Source of the DNA: Owenia fusiformis
Lineage: Eukaryota > Annelida > Polychaeta > Sabellida > Oweniidae
Reading direction: 5' to 3'
Assembly (NCBI GenBank): GCA_903813345.2
Contig: CAIIXF020000007.1
Location: forward strand, 14,862,714 to 14,926,713
Length of the DNA: 64,000 nucleotides
Within the stretch, counting starts at the first letter, position 1, and every line of letters starts with the position of its first letter. The position numbers and the translations under genes are program-made. Positions 19,670-32,583 of this stretch are shown in pieces. Under the pieces are notes generated by a model. It worked only from the letters and a program-made list of their open reading frames with translations. It was not told the DNA's origin and did not search any database.

Positions 19670-22600
19670 TATAGATGTCTTCAGATTTACGTTACTAATG
19701 CCAACTAACAACATTCTGCACCGGTGATAGCTTAGATTGATTCATTAAATAAATAAATTATCTTTTAACTCAAAGTGGCTCTAAAATTGGTATTCGTTCT
19801 CTATCTCTAGCAATGTGATACTGATAGTCATTGGCATTGTCTGTAAATCTCTATGCATCTTAAGCTAAGCATGTGATGTGGACCAGCAACTTGTAGTACA
19901 ATGTACGAGCACATTTTCTTTTATCGAATATTCTATCTCAGGTAGATTTAGTTGTTACCACAAAGGGTGGATTTCCCATAATGCACCAAAATGAAGGTTG
20001 CTTGGGAAATTACCTCCTTGAAAGCTCAAATACAAACTATTGAAATGTTAAATGTAAATGAATGTGACATATTATATTATATTTGTCATCATACTATCAT
20101 TATAAGCTTTTCATATGAATACTTCGGAGAAATAGAAATGCAACATTTAGTGAAACTTAGGGGAGATTGGTCTTCAAAACTCACTCAGTGTGAAAATAAA
20201 ATGGGATTAAAAAAATAATGAGATTGTACAATTATAGAATAAACAAACAATTGGTTCAGCAAAAAAGGATTTTATTCAATATTTATGTAAAATATAATTT
20301 TATTCATTTATTGCTGTCTCCAAGGCCAATGTAGCTGAACTATAAGTACAAGTCGTTTTTTAATTTTATTTTCTATATAACCTTTAATTGAATATAATTT
20401 CTCATTTTTACATCACCACCATCTGTAACAAATGGTAGGTGATGACATTTTGCTTGTTAATGCCTTGCTATAACTATCAACAACACACGCAATCTAAGTT
20501 CCTGTCTGTTGATTAAAGTGCCTCTTAGAATCAGGTTTATCAATATTTATTAATTCACTTTTGGTCACTGGAGACAATTATGCGCCTCTGTTGGGAGAAT
20601 CAGATAAGAGAAGCATTTATTGAAAATTATACTCTGCTTTCATTTTTTGTCAAAAGTGGTGACATAGTGTTATGGTCTCCAATGACGGTTAGCGTCTGAC
20701 CCTTGGTGACTGTAACAAATGGCTGGTGAAATTTTGCATGTTAATGCCTGCCTTGTTTTCCTTTCTTCCTCCTTGTCAAGACAATTTCAATATGTTTTTT
20801 TGTTATTGCCCAGATTTACTTCATTAATTTAGGTATAGATTCATAATGCACGTACGCAGTAATCCCCCTACATTGTATTCTGTGAGATTGTTGAGCTCTA
20901 TATGTGAAGTAATGCAATATCATTGAAACGCTTATAATCCTAGAGAAAAGGTCAATATATCAATGTATACCCACAAACATAATTACCTTTGGGGAATGGG
21001 CAAAACTCCAATACAATTAATTAGCCTTCATAGATTTTTAAAAAGAGGCGACTCAGTTTTAAAAGAACTATATAAATAAAAAAATTTTGGCATTTTTGTG
21101 GAGGCAGGGCAGTTGTCATAGTAATAATATATTAAATAAATAAGATAAATAAAATAGTAAATATAACAATATACTTTGTTGATAACATTGAAATATTGAC
21201 TTTGTCTCTTGTAAATATTATTGAAGTTTAAAATGTTTATATATTATTATAGATATATTATTATTATATTAATGATTATTGTGTAGTCCGTTGTTGTTCA
21301 ACAAAAATATGTGATATGCTTTCGATGTTACCATGAGCTTTTTAGTGGTATATAGTAGGTGAAATGCTTTATTGGGGAGCTTTTTCATGCAAATGTATTT
21401 ATAAATCATTTAGATGTAGATTATATGGAGGTTATTTAATAAGATGGAAGGAATATGATTTTGACTGAGGAAAATATCATATTAATTGAGAGCTTTTAAA
21501 TCTCAAGTGTCAATTTGATATTTTCTGGGGATTATGTCATATTGACCTAACAGTGATTCCATATTCCTTCCTGACCATCAATAACCATACTGATTCTAAT
21601 TCATACATGTAATTGGATACAGATTGGACATACATGACATAGGATCTTAAAGTATTGATTTTTCTGATATTTCCCAGGGAAAATGATATTCGTGGAATTG
21701 AATTATCAATTCAATAGTGTTATATCCTTATGTGGAAGGGGAAAAATGAGTCTGGAATAAAAATATTAATGAGGCGTTGTACTCCTTGATAATTTTATTT
21801 ACATCATTTTGAACTGGAATAATCCTATATTGTGAATGTGTCCAATCTGCTTGCCAGTTTGATTCAAACAGGAGTACAGATAATTGCTCAGTATGTAAAG
21901 TATTTAAAATATTAATTAGATGTATTAAGATGTTAAGATTCAGAGCCTCACAATATGCTATCCAAAAATAACTGACAGTTGTCTAAATATATCCCAGCTA
22001 ACACATGTTAAACCCACTGGAATAAAGTAATTTCCAATGCCAACTGTTGAGTATATTAATAGACTGTGAGTATGAATGAATTACTTCACTTTTGGTAACA
22101 CACATTTGATTTACAATCCAGTGATATATTTGTAAATAGAGGATGGGGTATACATGACAGGTTATGGAATCTGGGCACACATACTTCAATTGTACACCCT
22201 GCTCATAGAATTCATGTATACAGTATATTCATGTATTTCAGGAGGTGTCTGATATCACCTGGTTGATGTATTAAAGTGATGATAGTAAGCTGTTTAAAAG
22301 TTTATTTTTATGAAAAAGAATAGTGCATATTATAGATATATAGTGCAGTACCTTTATTTTTAAATTACTTAGGTGTTTGATGCCCTACATGCTTTATACA
22401 TATCTTGTTAAAGAGGCTATTTCTCCTGGGAGCATGTGTTATTATTCCACCATGTTGTATTTTGTCATGAGATGCACACGCTTATAAATCTAGAAAACAT
22501 GAATGATCAGTGAAAACATGAAATATGAACAGAGAAAATAACTTCAAAATGAAGCATAAACAATTAAACAATAGAATTTTCAAAATTTCCTGACATTTGG

Positions 22601-23480
22601 TGGAAAAAATGAAAAATATACCAGTTTACAATTTTACAGCTGAGCTTATTAGTGAGTTCATTTCCAAGATGCATAGTCTCTTTAACAAACAACATCCAGA
22701 AAGATGAACTTTCGTATCTTGTCTTTTGGAGATGAGGATAGTAAATTAAAATCATGAACTCAAATTAACCTATTATAGTCTTGCTTCAATAACATGGACC
22801 CCCCTCCTATTCACTTTACAGCAGAAGATAAGGTGGGGTATCCAGTCTTGTTGCAAAACTAAAACTATTATTGCCATGTGTTGATTACAGTGAAATGAAA
22901 TGCAGCAATAATAAGTTGTATTGTTAAGATACATTTAAATATCTTGGTAGGGGAGTTTGGGAGTGTACTGTAAACAAGTTAGTAGTTTTCATGTACTAAT
23001 ACGCAAGTTCAAGAAGTACTTATAATGAAATCTTTAACTTTTATACATATTGCATACACTATATGTCATGGTTACAGACCTGAACGATTTCATGCAGTCG
23101 AATGGCTTACTTGCCTTACCTTTCAGAAAAGATGTGTAATAATAGTCTATCAGTCCTATAAAGGACATATCCTTATAAAGGAAGAATTACTAATTTCAGA
23201 ATCAGAATAACAAAGTAAAAATTTGGTAATTTGAAATTGGAATCATAGACATGGCCCTTTTTAAACAATTGTAGTGTTAAACGAAGTTCTAAAATTGGAG
23301 ATAACACTTCTATGAATATGTAGAACAATTGGCATGTTAAGGTCCACATCTCAAGCCAAGATATGAAGCATTGGTATGTCATCATCATCATGATTATAAT
23401 GTAGTAGGTCATGTGTCACTATATGCTATACTTTACTGTGAAGTCTGTATAATGTCACAGCAATAAACTTGCTCAAAACT
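19670..23480. other. Intergenic DNA without recognised gene
   Basis: AT-rich. A degenerate direct repeat pair is visible at about 20413-20470 and 20700-20760 (CTGTAACAAATGG…GTGA…TTAATGCCT). Nothing else is supported. Confidence 0.6.
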
Positions 23481-23489
23481 ATACACTTC

Positions 23490-23528
23490 TTTTTGTTTGT
23501 TTGTTTGTTTGTTTGTTTGTTTGTTTGA
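23490..23528. repeat. (TTTG)n simple repeat
   Basis: About nine TTTG tetranucleotides. Confidence 0.95.
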
Positions 23529-23694
23529 TTGTATGTGATTATACCCTGTAAGAAAGTTTTTTATATAGCCAAAATGGCCTATTTTCATTGTGAATATTGA
23601 TTATGATATTAAATTTAATGACAAATATGTGTCACAATAAATGCAGCATTAATATGTCACCCCCTCATAATGTTACATCTTATGAAATTGACTA

Positions 23695-23878
23695 TACAGT
23701 AAAACCTGTATATAGTGAACACTTATCCTGCCACAAAAAAATTGTTCTTTGTAAGTAGGTTTTCACTACAGGGAGAGTATTTTATGCAGGAGCCAATATA
23801 AAATTTGTCTTGAAGTGGTGTTCTCTAAACACAGGTGTTCACTAGAGAGAGGTGTTAACTAAGACAGGTTTCACTGTA
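23695..23878. mobile_element. MITE, TACAGTAAAACCTGT terminal repeats
   Basis: The left end TACAGTAAAACCTGTATATA and the right end GACAGGTTTCACTGTA form an imperfect 16-bp inverted repeat beginning and ending with TA. The interior has repeated GTGTTCACTA-like words on both strands. A second complete copy is at 49570-49744. Confidence 0.8.
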
Positions 23879-23935
23879 TATGAAAGTATCATCTGTATGT
23901 GAAAGTATCATCTGTATGTGAAAGTATCATCTAGG
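23879..23935. repeat. 19-bp tandem repeat, 3 copies
   Basis: The unit TGAAAGTATCATCTGTATG is repeated about three times, directly beside the MITE at 23695. Confidence 0.85.
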
Positions 23936-24679
23936 TTCTTTGTGAGACAGCTCAGCTCATTGACAATTTGTTTACCCTGTAATCTTAAGCTTTTCTGTTG
24001 TGAGAGCACATTGATGACATTTGAAGGTCCCAGTCAGGATTACAGAGGAAAAGCACAGTACGATAGTGTTCGATATCCCCATTAATTATTCTTATATTTT
24101 GTGACAGGATGTTCACTCCCTTCTGACTTTTAATTTATCACATTCAAAATGGGTCTGTGTAAACTGCAACTAGACTCTTAACCAATACGAGTCAGGGGTC
24201 TGATTTGGCCGCAAGTCATTGTTCGTCAAAAGGTAGACAATGGTTTTCTTGGAAATGTAATTTACGATTGTACCAAAACAGACCTCAGGGTCACTCGGAG
24301 CCTGGTTGCAGTTTGCACACTTCAATTCAAAATGTCTGCAATCAATAAGTATGCCTAATAATCTCTAATGTTCAAACTCGCTTCATTTTTCAAGGACTTT
24401 TCATGACATTAGGAACATCTGACCTCTGCATATTATACACCTCCGGGAATTAGAAAGAAAGTCCCAGTTGTTGGCATTTTCAGGGAATAATATGCAGATT
24501 ATACGACAAAAACAGTTTATATTTGATGATATACGTAAAATTGCTGCTTGAATGGTAAGATATTAAAATATTGGAATAGTAAAAATTTAAAGACCCACAA
24601 GTTATTTTTGACTTTTTGGAAAAAAGTCTAAAACAATTTTTGAAGTCATGAAAAATAACATTTGGATTCTTACATGGGA

Positions 24680-25208
24680 CCTATAGACGGGTAGGAAGGA
24701 GGGGTTCCCATGCACCCGAAAGATGTATTTTTTTAATGTACATTTTTGTAATCCTAAAGGTCCATACTAAAGATTTTTGCATGTTCCCAGAATGAAATAT
24801 TGTCCCATGGTATCCATTGGCGGCCATTTTGTCGGCCATCTTGAATATTTTAAAGAGTCGATGTTAATTATCTCAAAGTACAATAACTTCCACAGTTTTG
24901 AGAATTGAAAGCTGTAAGTGGTACCAAAATGAAGCTATTATAGTATCCCATATTATAAGATGTAATAATTATGCAAATAGTCTCATTTGCATAAAATGTG
25001 ACATCATTAATCATAATTTTTGCCTCTTTACAACGGTATCGCACAATACCTTGCTGCCTGGGTAACCAGTCTTAGTCATCCAAGAACATAAACGAATTTA
25101 AATATATAGGTACATTAATTTTGAACATATTTGCAATTGAAAGTTTTGGAAAAATATTGTCAGACACTCAGTAATAACACTTCACATGAGTATGTTACTG
25201 AAAAGGGG
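24680..25208 (+). repeat. Interspersed repeat unit, left part (interrupted)
   Basis: Shares long stretches, for example CAATAACTTCCACAGTTTTG and GCACCCGAAAGATGTATTTT, with an inverted copy at 31875-32392. Its right edge (ACTGAAAAGGGG) is cut by the inverted-repeat element at 25209 and resumes at 27316. A GGCGGCCATTTTGTCGGCC block occurs inside. Confidence 0.8.
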
Positions 25209-27315
25209 CCCCAGATAGCACGTCTTTGTTGGCCCAACGTCGGCAATTTTACGTCGGTACCTTGACGTTGGGCCGACGTTGGTTCAAGGTTGTCAAGGCA
25301 CACTTCTCCGTTGGCCTGAAGTCGGCAATTCTACGGCTGTAAGCTCACGTTGTACCGACGTCGGTACAAGGTTGGCAAATGACACATCTTTTTCGGTCTG
25401 AAGTTAGCAATTTTAGGGCGGTACTTTGACGTTGGGCCGACGTTGGTACGAGGTCGTCAAGGTACACTTTTCTGTTGGCTTGAAGTCAGCAATTTTACGG
25501 CTGTACGCTGACGTTGTACCGATGTCGGTGCAAGGTTGGCAAGCAGCGTGTCTATTTCGGTCCGAAGTTAGCAATTTTAGGGCGGAACTATAACGTTGGG
25601 CCGACGTTATTTTCAGGTCGGCAAATCACACTTCTGTTAGCCCCAAATTATAGTAATTTTAGGGTGGTACACTAACGTTGGGCCAACGTTGGTACCACGT
25701 TGGTAATTGACACAATTTTAGGGTCGGTAGAACGTTGGGCCGACAATGATATCAGGTCCGAAGTTAGCAATTTTAGGGCGGAACTATAACGTTGGGCCGA
25801 CGTTATTTTCAGGTCTGCAAGTCACACTTCTGTTGGCTCCAAATTATGTGTAATTATAGTTGGACCAACGTTGGCCCGCTGGACAAAATGACGTTGGGTC
25901 AACCGCTCAAGCCGACGTTGGGCCAACAGATGCGTAGTTGTTGGCCCGAAGTTGGCCCACTGGCGGTGTGCTATCTGTGCCAACATTGGACCAACGTTGG
26001 GCCAATATAATTTTTTGCCACTGTTGGACCAACGTTGGCCCGCTGGACAAAATGACGTTGGGTCAACCGCTCAAGCCGACGTTGGGCCAACAGATGCGTA
26101 GTTGTTGGCCCGAAGTTGGCCCACTGGCGGTGTGCTATCTGTGCCAACATTGGACCAACGTTGGGCCAATATAATTTTTTGCCACTGTTGGACCAACGTT
26201 GGCCCGCTGGACAAAATGACGTTGGGTCAACCGCTCAAGCCGACGTTGGGCCAACAGATGCGTAGTTGTTGGCCCAACGTTGGCCCATTGGCGATGTGCT
26301 ATCTGGGACCTATCGATCAGTGCAAAATTGCAGTTGGCAAATTGTAGTTGGGCCAACGTTGGCCCGTTGTTGGCTGCCGCTAATACCAGGAAGCCACCTA
26401 TCGATAAATCATTGCAAATGCTTAAAAATAGAAGAAAACATACCAGCTGTCATTAAAAAAAATTAAGGTAAATTTTTGTAATATTTTCTTTCAAAATTAT
26501 CTGATAATGTTGTTCACCTCAAAAATATGGATTTTCGCCTTGTAATACAGTTGAAACCACTTATAAGGCTACCAAATATATTTAGTATGGAAAAACAAGC
26601 CACCATATTTTATTGATGAAAAACGGATATAATATGTGAACACATTTACAGTGGCAGTACTGAATGCCTAGATAGCACAAAGACGTTGGGTCAACGTCGC
26701 TATCGGTGACCATTGGTTCTCAAGGTTGCAGTTGGCAAATTATTCATGTGGCCTGTCGTTGGCTGCCCAGGGAGCCAACAATGGCTGTACAAAAAAGTAA
26801 ATTGTGTCAACAGTGGTTGGCCCAACAATGGACCAATGTAGCTTGAAATCGTGTCGGGCCAACAATGGACCAACGTTGGGCCAATGGACATAGCGACGGT
26901 GGACCAACGTTGGACCGATGGACATAGCGACGGTGGGCCAACCACGACAGCCAACGTTGGACCAACATATACGTAATCGTTGGGCCAAAGTTGGCCCAAC
27001 TGTTGACCAACGTTGGGCCAACCAGTTTTGACCGCCAATGCGCCAACATCCCTCTTAAAATTGTCGGACCAACTGTTGACCAACGTCGGGCCAACCAGTC
27101 TTCTTACTATTAGTGGGCCAACTATGGGCCAACGTAGCTTGAAATCGTGTTGGGCCAACAATGGACCAACGTTGGGCCAATGAACATAGCGACGGTGGAC
27201 CAACGTTGGACCGATGGACATAGCGACGGTGGGCCAACCACGACAGCCAACGTTGGGCCAACAGATACGTAGTTGTTGGGCCAACGTTGGCCCATCAGAG
27301 TTGTGCTATCTGGGG
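25209..27315. mobile_element. 2.1-kb inverted-repeat element of GTTGGGCCAACG satellite
   Basis: Perfect 13-bp terminal inverted repeats CCCCAGATAGCAC (25209-25221) and GTGCTATCTGGGG (27303-27315). The interior is packed with short palindromic words such as CAACGTTGG and TTGGGCCAACGTTGG, so both strands translate to WPNVGP-like peptides that are satellite artefacts, not proteins. The empty site (CTGAAAAGGGGCGTGGCAC) exists in the inverted paralogue near 31865-31890, which fixes both borders. GTGCTATCTGGGA at about 26297 and CCTAGATAGCAC at about 26668 are internal copies of the ends, so two elements may be fused. No transposase is present. Confidence 0.88.
25855..26300. repeat. 164-bp tandem repeat, about 2.7 copies
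   Basis: TGGACCAACGTTGGCCCGCT starts at 25861, 26025 and 26189, a period of exactly 164 bp, with the copies nearly identical. Each unit ends near GTGCTATCTG, a version of the element's terminal repeat. Confidence 0.95.
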
Positions 27316-27690
27316 CGTGGCACTTCTTGAGAAAGAGTTGATTTTAATCATTTCAAAGTACAATAACTTTCAAAGTTTTGAGAATTGAAAGCTGTAAGTG
27401 GTACCAAAATGGAGCTAATATAATATACTAATAAAAAATGCAATAATTATGCAAATTTTCCCATTTGCATAATATATGACAACCGCTATCATTTTTGACT
27501 TTTTTCAATGGTAACGACCAATATCTCTCCCTCTGGGTAACAGTCTTGGTTATTCATGAGCATTTATGATTTTGAATATATAGGTACATTAATTTGCAAA
27601 TATATTTGCAAATGAAATTTTGGAAAAACTTTGTAAGAAATTAAGTCTTGACACTTCACACGATTATGAAACTGAAAAGGGGGGAGGTTG
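27316..27690 (+). repeat. Interspersed repeat unit, right part after the insertion
   Basis: Resumes at CGTGGCACTT and repeats the CAATAACTT…AGCTGTAAGTGGTACCAAAA core of 24680-25208. It matches, inverted, the partial unit at 31483-31870. Source and paralogue are therefore both head-to-tail dimers. Confidence 0.75.
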
Positions 27691-28058
27691 GCACTTATTG
27701 TTCAAATTGTTCTAAACACTAATGTCAACTTCAGAGGCTGAAACTGCTCTAGCAGAGTCATGTAGATAGAGCCCAATGTTGCTTATTGGTGAACTGTTGG
27801 CCAAATTTAGAAGCTTGTGTGCACTGCTTACAAGTACATGAAGTGTTCATTATGATAGTGTAATTCCAATATGACAGCACAATACAAGTCAGGCTATTTT
27901 ATTGTCACATATGCAAAAGCCGATCTGATGAGACATGTTAGAAGTGGTAGCGGTTAATAATGCCCAGATCAAAGAAACGCAAGATAGATATTGAAGATAG
28001 GCCCAGATCAAAGTATGGGCATCCTCAGCTTCAATCATGACGCCATCTGTATTGTCCA

Positions 28059-30092
28059 TCAGTGGGAGCTGTAATCCAAATACTGAGTATATGATTTAAT
28101 GTATGTGTCATTCAGTTGCCATGTACTTGGGGCAGTTGGCGGTTCTTCCTTGCCCCAAAGTCTGAGGTTTGATGGAGTTGAGACCAGGTCAGGGAAAGCT
28201 CTTAATAAGAAATTGAGCTCCCCTTGGTTCATGGACCAAAGGTCATTCCATTTCAAGAAGTGCTGAGAAGTGAGGGTTCCCAGGTAATGTCATAAATCTG
28301 GAAAGGTCACTGATATATGACTTGAGTCAATGACTTTAAGCCACTTGTCCCTTGAGACTTCCATCTGTATTGTTCAAACCACGCAAGGTTTTGTCATATT
28401 TCTTCTCTAGACATTTAATTATTTTATCTTGCACTGTTGGTATTTGCTTGCCCTTTATTTTGAACTGCATTGGAGAAAGCTTGCCATCAACCAAAACCAT
28501 GCTTCTTGACCTGGTTGTTTTTTTAACTTCATGCAAGTCCAGTTTGCCATTCTTTCCATGGCTAATAGAACCCATCTGGTACCCACTACTGAACTGGTCA
28601 TAACTGTGATGTCATCCATGAAAGCTCTGTATGGTAGGTGTTTCGCACCTTCATTTGCTTGTGGAACCTTACACTGCATCATCCCTGCCTTGAGCAGTAG
28701 GTTCATGGATGTTACGAAGAGAACTACTGGTACAGTGGAGTCTGCCACTATTACTTTCTCTGAACTCTGCTAATTAGTGGTATAATTGCCAAATGTATTG
28801 TGCAACTTCAAGGAGTCTGTGTTCCATTGTCAGATTGACTACAGAACTAGTATCTACAACTATTTTTGATGTTATGAGTATTGGCTATCAATATTTTCAA
28901 TTTTTCTTCAACATGTATTGTAATGACTTCAGTATGAATGAAATGTCCCTTGGTGTTCTGGTCCTAGATTGTTATATTGGTTCTCGATTGGAGGGGGGAG
29001 GGGGATGTTAGACATTGTTTCTTTTCACATTAGATCATGGTTTTGGGATATATAGGGTCTACTTTTCTTATGACAGATTTATACTTACAGTTTGCTTTTC
29101 TTGTTGAGTTTCTTTAAAGTTTTTAGTCACTCTTCCCTTTGGCATTTGTGCTTATATATTCTGTTGGTTTTGGTATGTGCAAGTGTACTTGTACCTCTAA
29201 TATCAGTTGGTAAGGGACACTAGGTAGTCCTTAGGTCCAGCCAAACTAACTGATTCTCTTTCTTGGCTTCCTTCACAAGTTGGCTTATTGCTGCTATATA
29301 CACCCTTGATGTCTTGGGATACCACTTTTCTGAATGCTTGGCAGGCCAGTAGGAAATAACTGCGAGGCTGGACCACAATGGCCCAGAAGATCTTTCCCTC
29401 AGCATCCAATAATGATGTCTACCTGAACTGGTTCAGTCCCTCAAATTTTAGCTACTTTGGAATGAAGCACCTCTCCGCCGAAGCCCAAGTCCTTGCTAGA
29501 ATGTTCTTGTTCTGGATGCTTGTTAGCAATTGCCATAGATGTATTAACAGCTTACCGCAGTTCTTGTACACCCTGTATGTCACACCTGTTGGACCTGGGG
29601 CTGAGCCTTCCTGATGATTGTTCTTACCTCCTCAAGCTTGAAATTTGACTAGTCAAACGGTTTTGATGATGAATCTGGTGGGATGTCAATTGGAAAATTA
29701 TCCAATGGCATCTCTCGATATGGGTCACTCTGTGCTGCCAAAGTATTTGCTTCTGCTTGATCCTGTGTACATGCCATATGGGCACTCTTTGGTTTCCTAA
29801 CAAGTTTGATGTGAGCCTATAGTGATTTTCAAAGAATTTCTTTCTGGTCCTACGCGTCTCTTTTCCTGAGTGTTTCTATCTTTGGAAGAAGAATCAGAAT
29901 CTTTGGATGACTAAGACAAAGTACTCTCTTAAGAAGCATCTGTTGGAGCTCTCTGATCTTTTTACTAGATAATTCCTCCACTCCTTGTCCTCGCATCTGG
30001 GATGGAAATTGTTCTAACTTGGACAAGAGGTAGCATAGTGAAGAGGCTGGGCTCTGCCTCCCACTTCTATTTGGTGCATAACTGCATACCAC
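28059..30092 (-). pseudogene. Decayed LINE reverse transcriptase
   Basis: Read on the minus strand, pieces follow the order of a non-LTR RT: a coiled Glu/Arg-rich piece near 30000; DAEGKIFW…V near 29400; ISQLVKEAKKENQLVWLDL near 29280 (RT block 3); LPYRAFMDDITVMTSS near 28620 (a catalytic box with FMDD in the place of YxDD); SRSMVLVDGKL near 28480; and WNDLWSMNQGELNFLLRAFP…SNLRLWG near 28200 (C-terminal region). Several frame changes and stops separate them. The style is that of the large invertebrate R2-like group often seen in marine genomes; the subgroup call is tentative. Confidence 0.7.
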
Positions 30093-30129
30093 CCTCTTGT
30101 CTTGATAGGTCTTGGATTTTTAAGCTGAT

Positions 30130-30900
30130 GATATATTTTAGTTGGTCTTCAGGGTTCTCACTAGGCTTTTAGACTCCGGAGATGTCTTAAAACCCTCTTG
30201 CTCCAGAGTCTAATAGCTTTTCCGGAGTCTTAAGTGTTTTTTCCGGAGACTAATCTTACATTTTTGTCACATTATTTGTGGTAAAACTCGTGAGAAAATT
30301 CATAAAACTGGATACAAACAAGGAATGGGAAGTCAGAAACCTTTTAGAAATAAATATTGAGATTAACATAGCAAGATAATCTTAAGAAATATGTTGAAAA
30401 GTATACTTATAGGATATTTCTGATCTCCCATGGGGGAGAAGTAGTCGCAATACTGCAAAAAAAGTAGTCACAATACCGCTTAAAATCAGGGTCTAAAAAT
30501 TTCCTGGTGAGAACCCTGGTCTTCTGAAGGTACTGTGAGCTCATTGAAGATGAGGTCCTACTGTGTTTTGACATCAGCACTGAGTTTCTGGAAGAGGTCA
30601 GTTGAGAGTCCAGTCGGATGTCTTGGATAAAACATTGGACTGAGGTAGAGGCTTAATGCATATTGAGTTAATTATATAGCTTTAACAACTAAATACTGTG
30701 GGTACCCATTTCAGTTCATTGCCTATCCTAAAATGATATGGGGATATGTGGTCATTCGTATCTGTATAGTACTTAGTCCAAAAGCGATAGATTATAATAT
30801 CTTTGGCTGAAATTTAAATGTCTGCCAAACAGACAAACAAGAATATCTGAACAAGCTAGGAATAAGGGACATCACTGGGCTACTTTCTAAAAGTTAAAAG
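30130..30900. other. Intergenic DNA, possible repeat fragment
   Basis: TCCGGAG words recur at 30176, 30220 and 30242 with GGTTCTCACTAGG on the left and GGTGAGAACCCTGG (about 30512) on the right, so 30152-30525 may be a worn inverted-repeat element. No gene is seen. Confidence 0.4.
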
Positions 30901-30912
30901 CTATATTTTACA

Positions 30913-31430
30913 CCCGGGGGGTTCACTGTATATAAACCTTGACAGGGGTCCCTCTTTTAACACTTGGTATGGCAATGGATCCAAATTTTAGGATCTGGAA
31001 TGAGAATGTCCCAAAACTATGACTTTTGAGGTATGACAATGGTCGCATTTTTCTACTTCATGGTACAAGAATGGTTATGGAGAATATGTTACCATTTGTA
31101 GTACGGGATTGGTCTAGTTTTTACAAATGTCCTTAATTTGAGGTTGTTTTTGGATCATTTTCCTAAAAGTTCTGCCTTCTTCTAGGGGCTTTAGACATTT
31201 TGCATTCTCTTGGTCTTATATTTTTGGGATATTTGGAATGGCATTAGTCCTATATTTGGACATTTGGTATAGCATTGGTCTTATATTTTGATATTTGGTA
31301 TGGCTTTTGGGCGTTATTTTGGTTGGTATGGGAACACATTGAAATTCGACAGATTGGTATGGGAACATAATGATATCTGAGGGCTCTGCCTAGGACCCCT
31401 ACAGAATTGTGTATTCAGTGAACCCCTGGG
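30913..31430. mobile_element. Inverted-repeat element, about 518 bp
   Basis: The left end CCCGGGGGGTTCACTGTATA and the right end GTATTCAGTGAACCCCTGGG form an imperfect inverted repeat. The interior contains repeated GGTATGG/TTGGTATGG words. No coding region is seen. Confidence 0.65.
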
Positions 31431-31482
31431 AATTTTACAGATGATACATTGACTATATAATAACATTACAGATTTTCAACAA

Positions 31483-32392
31483 GATCCACGCCCCTTTTCA
31501 GAACAATAATCATTTGAAAGGTCATACCTTAATTTCTGACAATGTTTTTCTGAAACTTTCAATGCAAATATGTTCAAAAATTCAATTGCAAATATGTTCA
31601 AAATGAATGTATACATTTAATATCTTTTATATATTCATGAGAGACCAAGACTGGTCACTCAGAGGAAAAGGCAATATGCATTACCGTTGAAAAAGGGCAA
31701 AAATAATGATTGATGATATCATATTTTATGCAAATATGGTAATTTACATAATTATCGTATCTTATAATGTAGGATATTGTGATACCTTCAGTTTGGTACC
31801 ATTAACAGCTTTCAACTCTCAAAACTTGGAAGTTATTGTACTTTGAAATGATTAACATCAATTCTCTCACAAGTGCCACGCCCCTTTTCAGTAACATAAT
31901 CATGAGTCTGACAATGTTTTTTCAAAACTTTCGATTGCATATATGTTCAAAATTAATGTATCTATATATTTAAATTCATTTATGTTCATGAATGATTAAG
32001 ACTGATCACTCATGCAAAAAGGTATAATGCGATACCGGTGTGAAGAGGCAAGAATTATGATTGATGATGTCACATTTTATTCAAATGAGAGAATTTGCAT
32101 AATTATTGCATCTGATAATATAGGATACTATAATAGCTTCATTTTGGTACCACTTACAGCTTTCAATTCTCAAAACGGTGGAAGTTATTGTACTTTGAGA
32201 TAATTAACATCAACTTTTTCAAAAATTCAAGATGGCCGACAAGATGGCCGCCAATGAATACCATGGGACAATATTTCATTCTGGGAACATGCAAAAATCT
32301 TTAGTATGGACCTTTGGGATTACAAAAATGTACATTAAAAAAATACATCTTTCGGGTGCACGGGGACCATACCTTCCTACTAGACTACTATG
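31483..32392 (-). repeat. Interspersed repeat dimer, uninterrupted copy
   Basis: An inverted copy of 24680-25208 plus 27316-27690, joined without the satellite element: GTGCCACGCCCCTTTTCAGT at about 31869. It therefore shows the pre-insertion state of the 25209-27315 element. Confidence 0.8.
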
Positions 32393-32583
32393 AGTTGATT
32401 TAAAAAATTGAAAAATTCAACAAATAGATTCTAGTTTATTGGAATGGCATTCATAATATAAACATGACCTATATACATGTATACTGTATATGTTGACTAG
32501 ATAAATGATGTGTCTATTCACTTATTTAGATAACATAAAACATAATACTTCATACAAATTAAAACTCCTCTTAGTGTTTGGAA

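Noticed and set aside
25792-27284. Many overlapping open frames on both strands with repeated WPNVGP peptides
   Set aside because: They come from palindromic GTTGGGCCAACG satellite inside a terminal-inverted-repeat element, where all frames show the same pattern. There is no start context, splice structure or family support.
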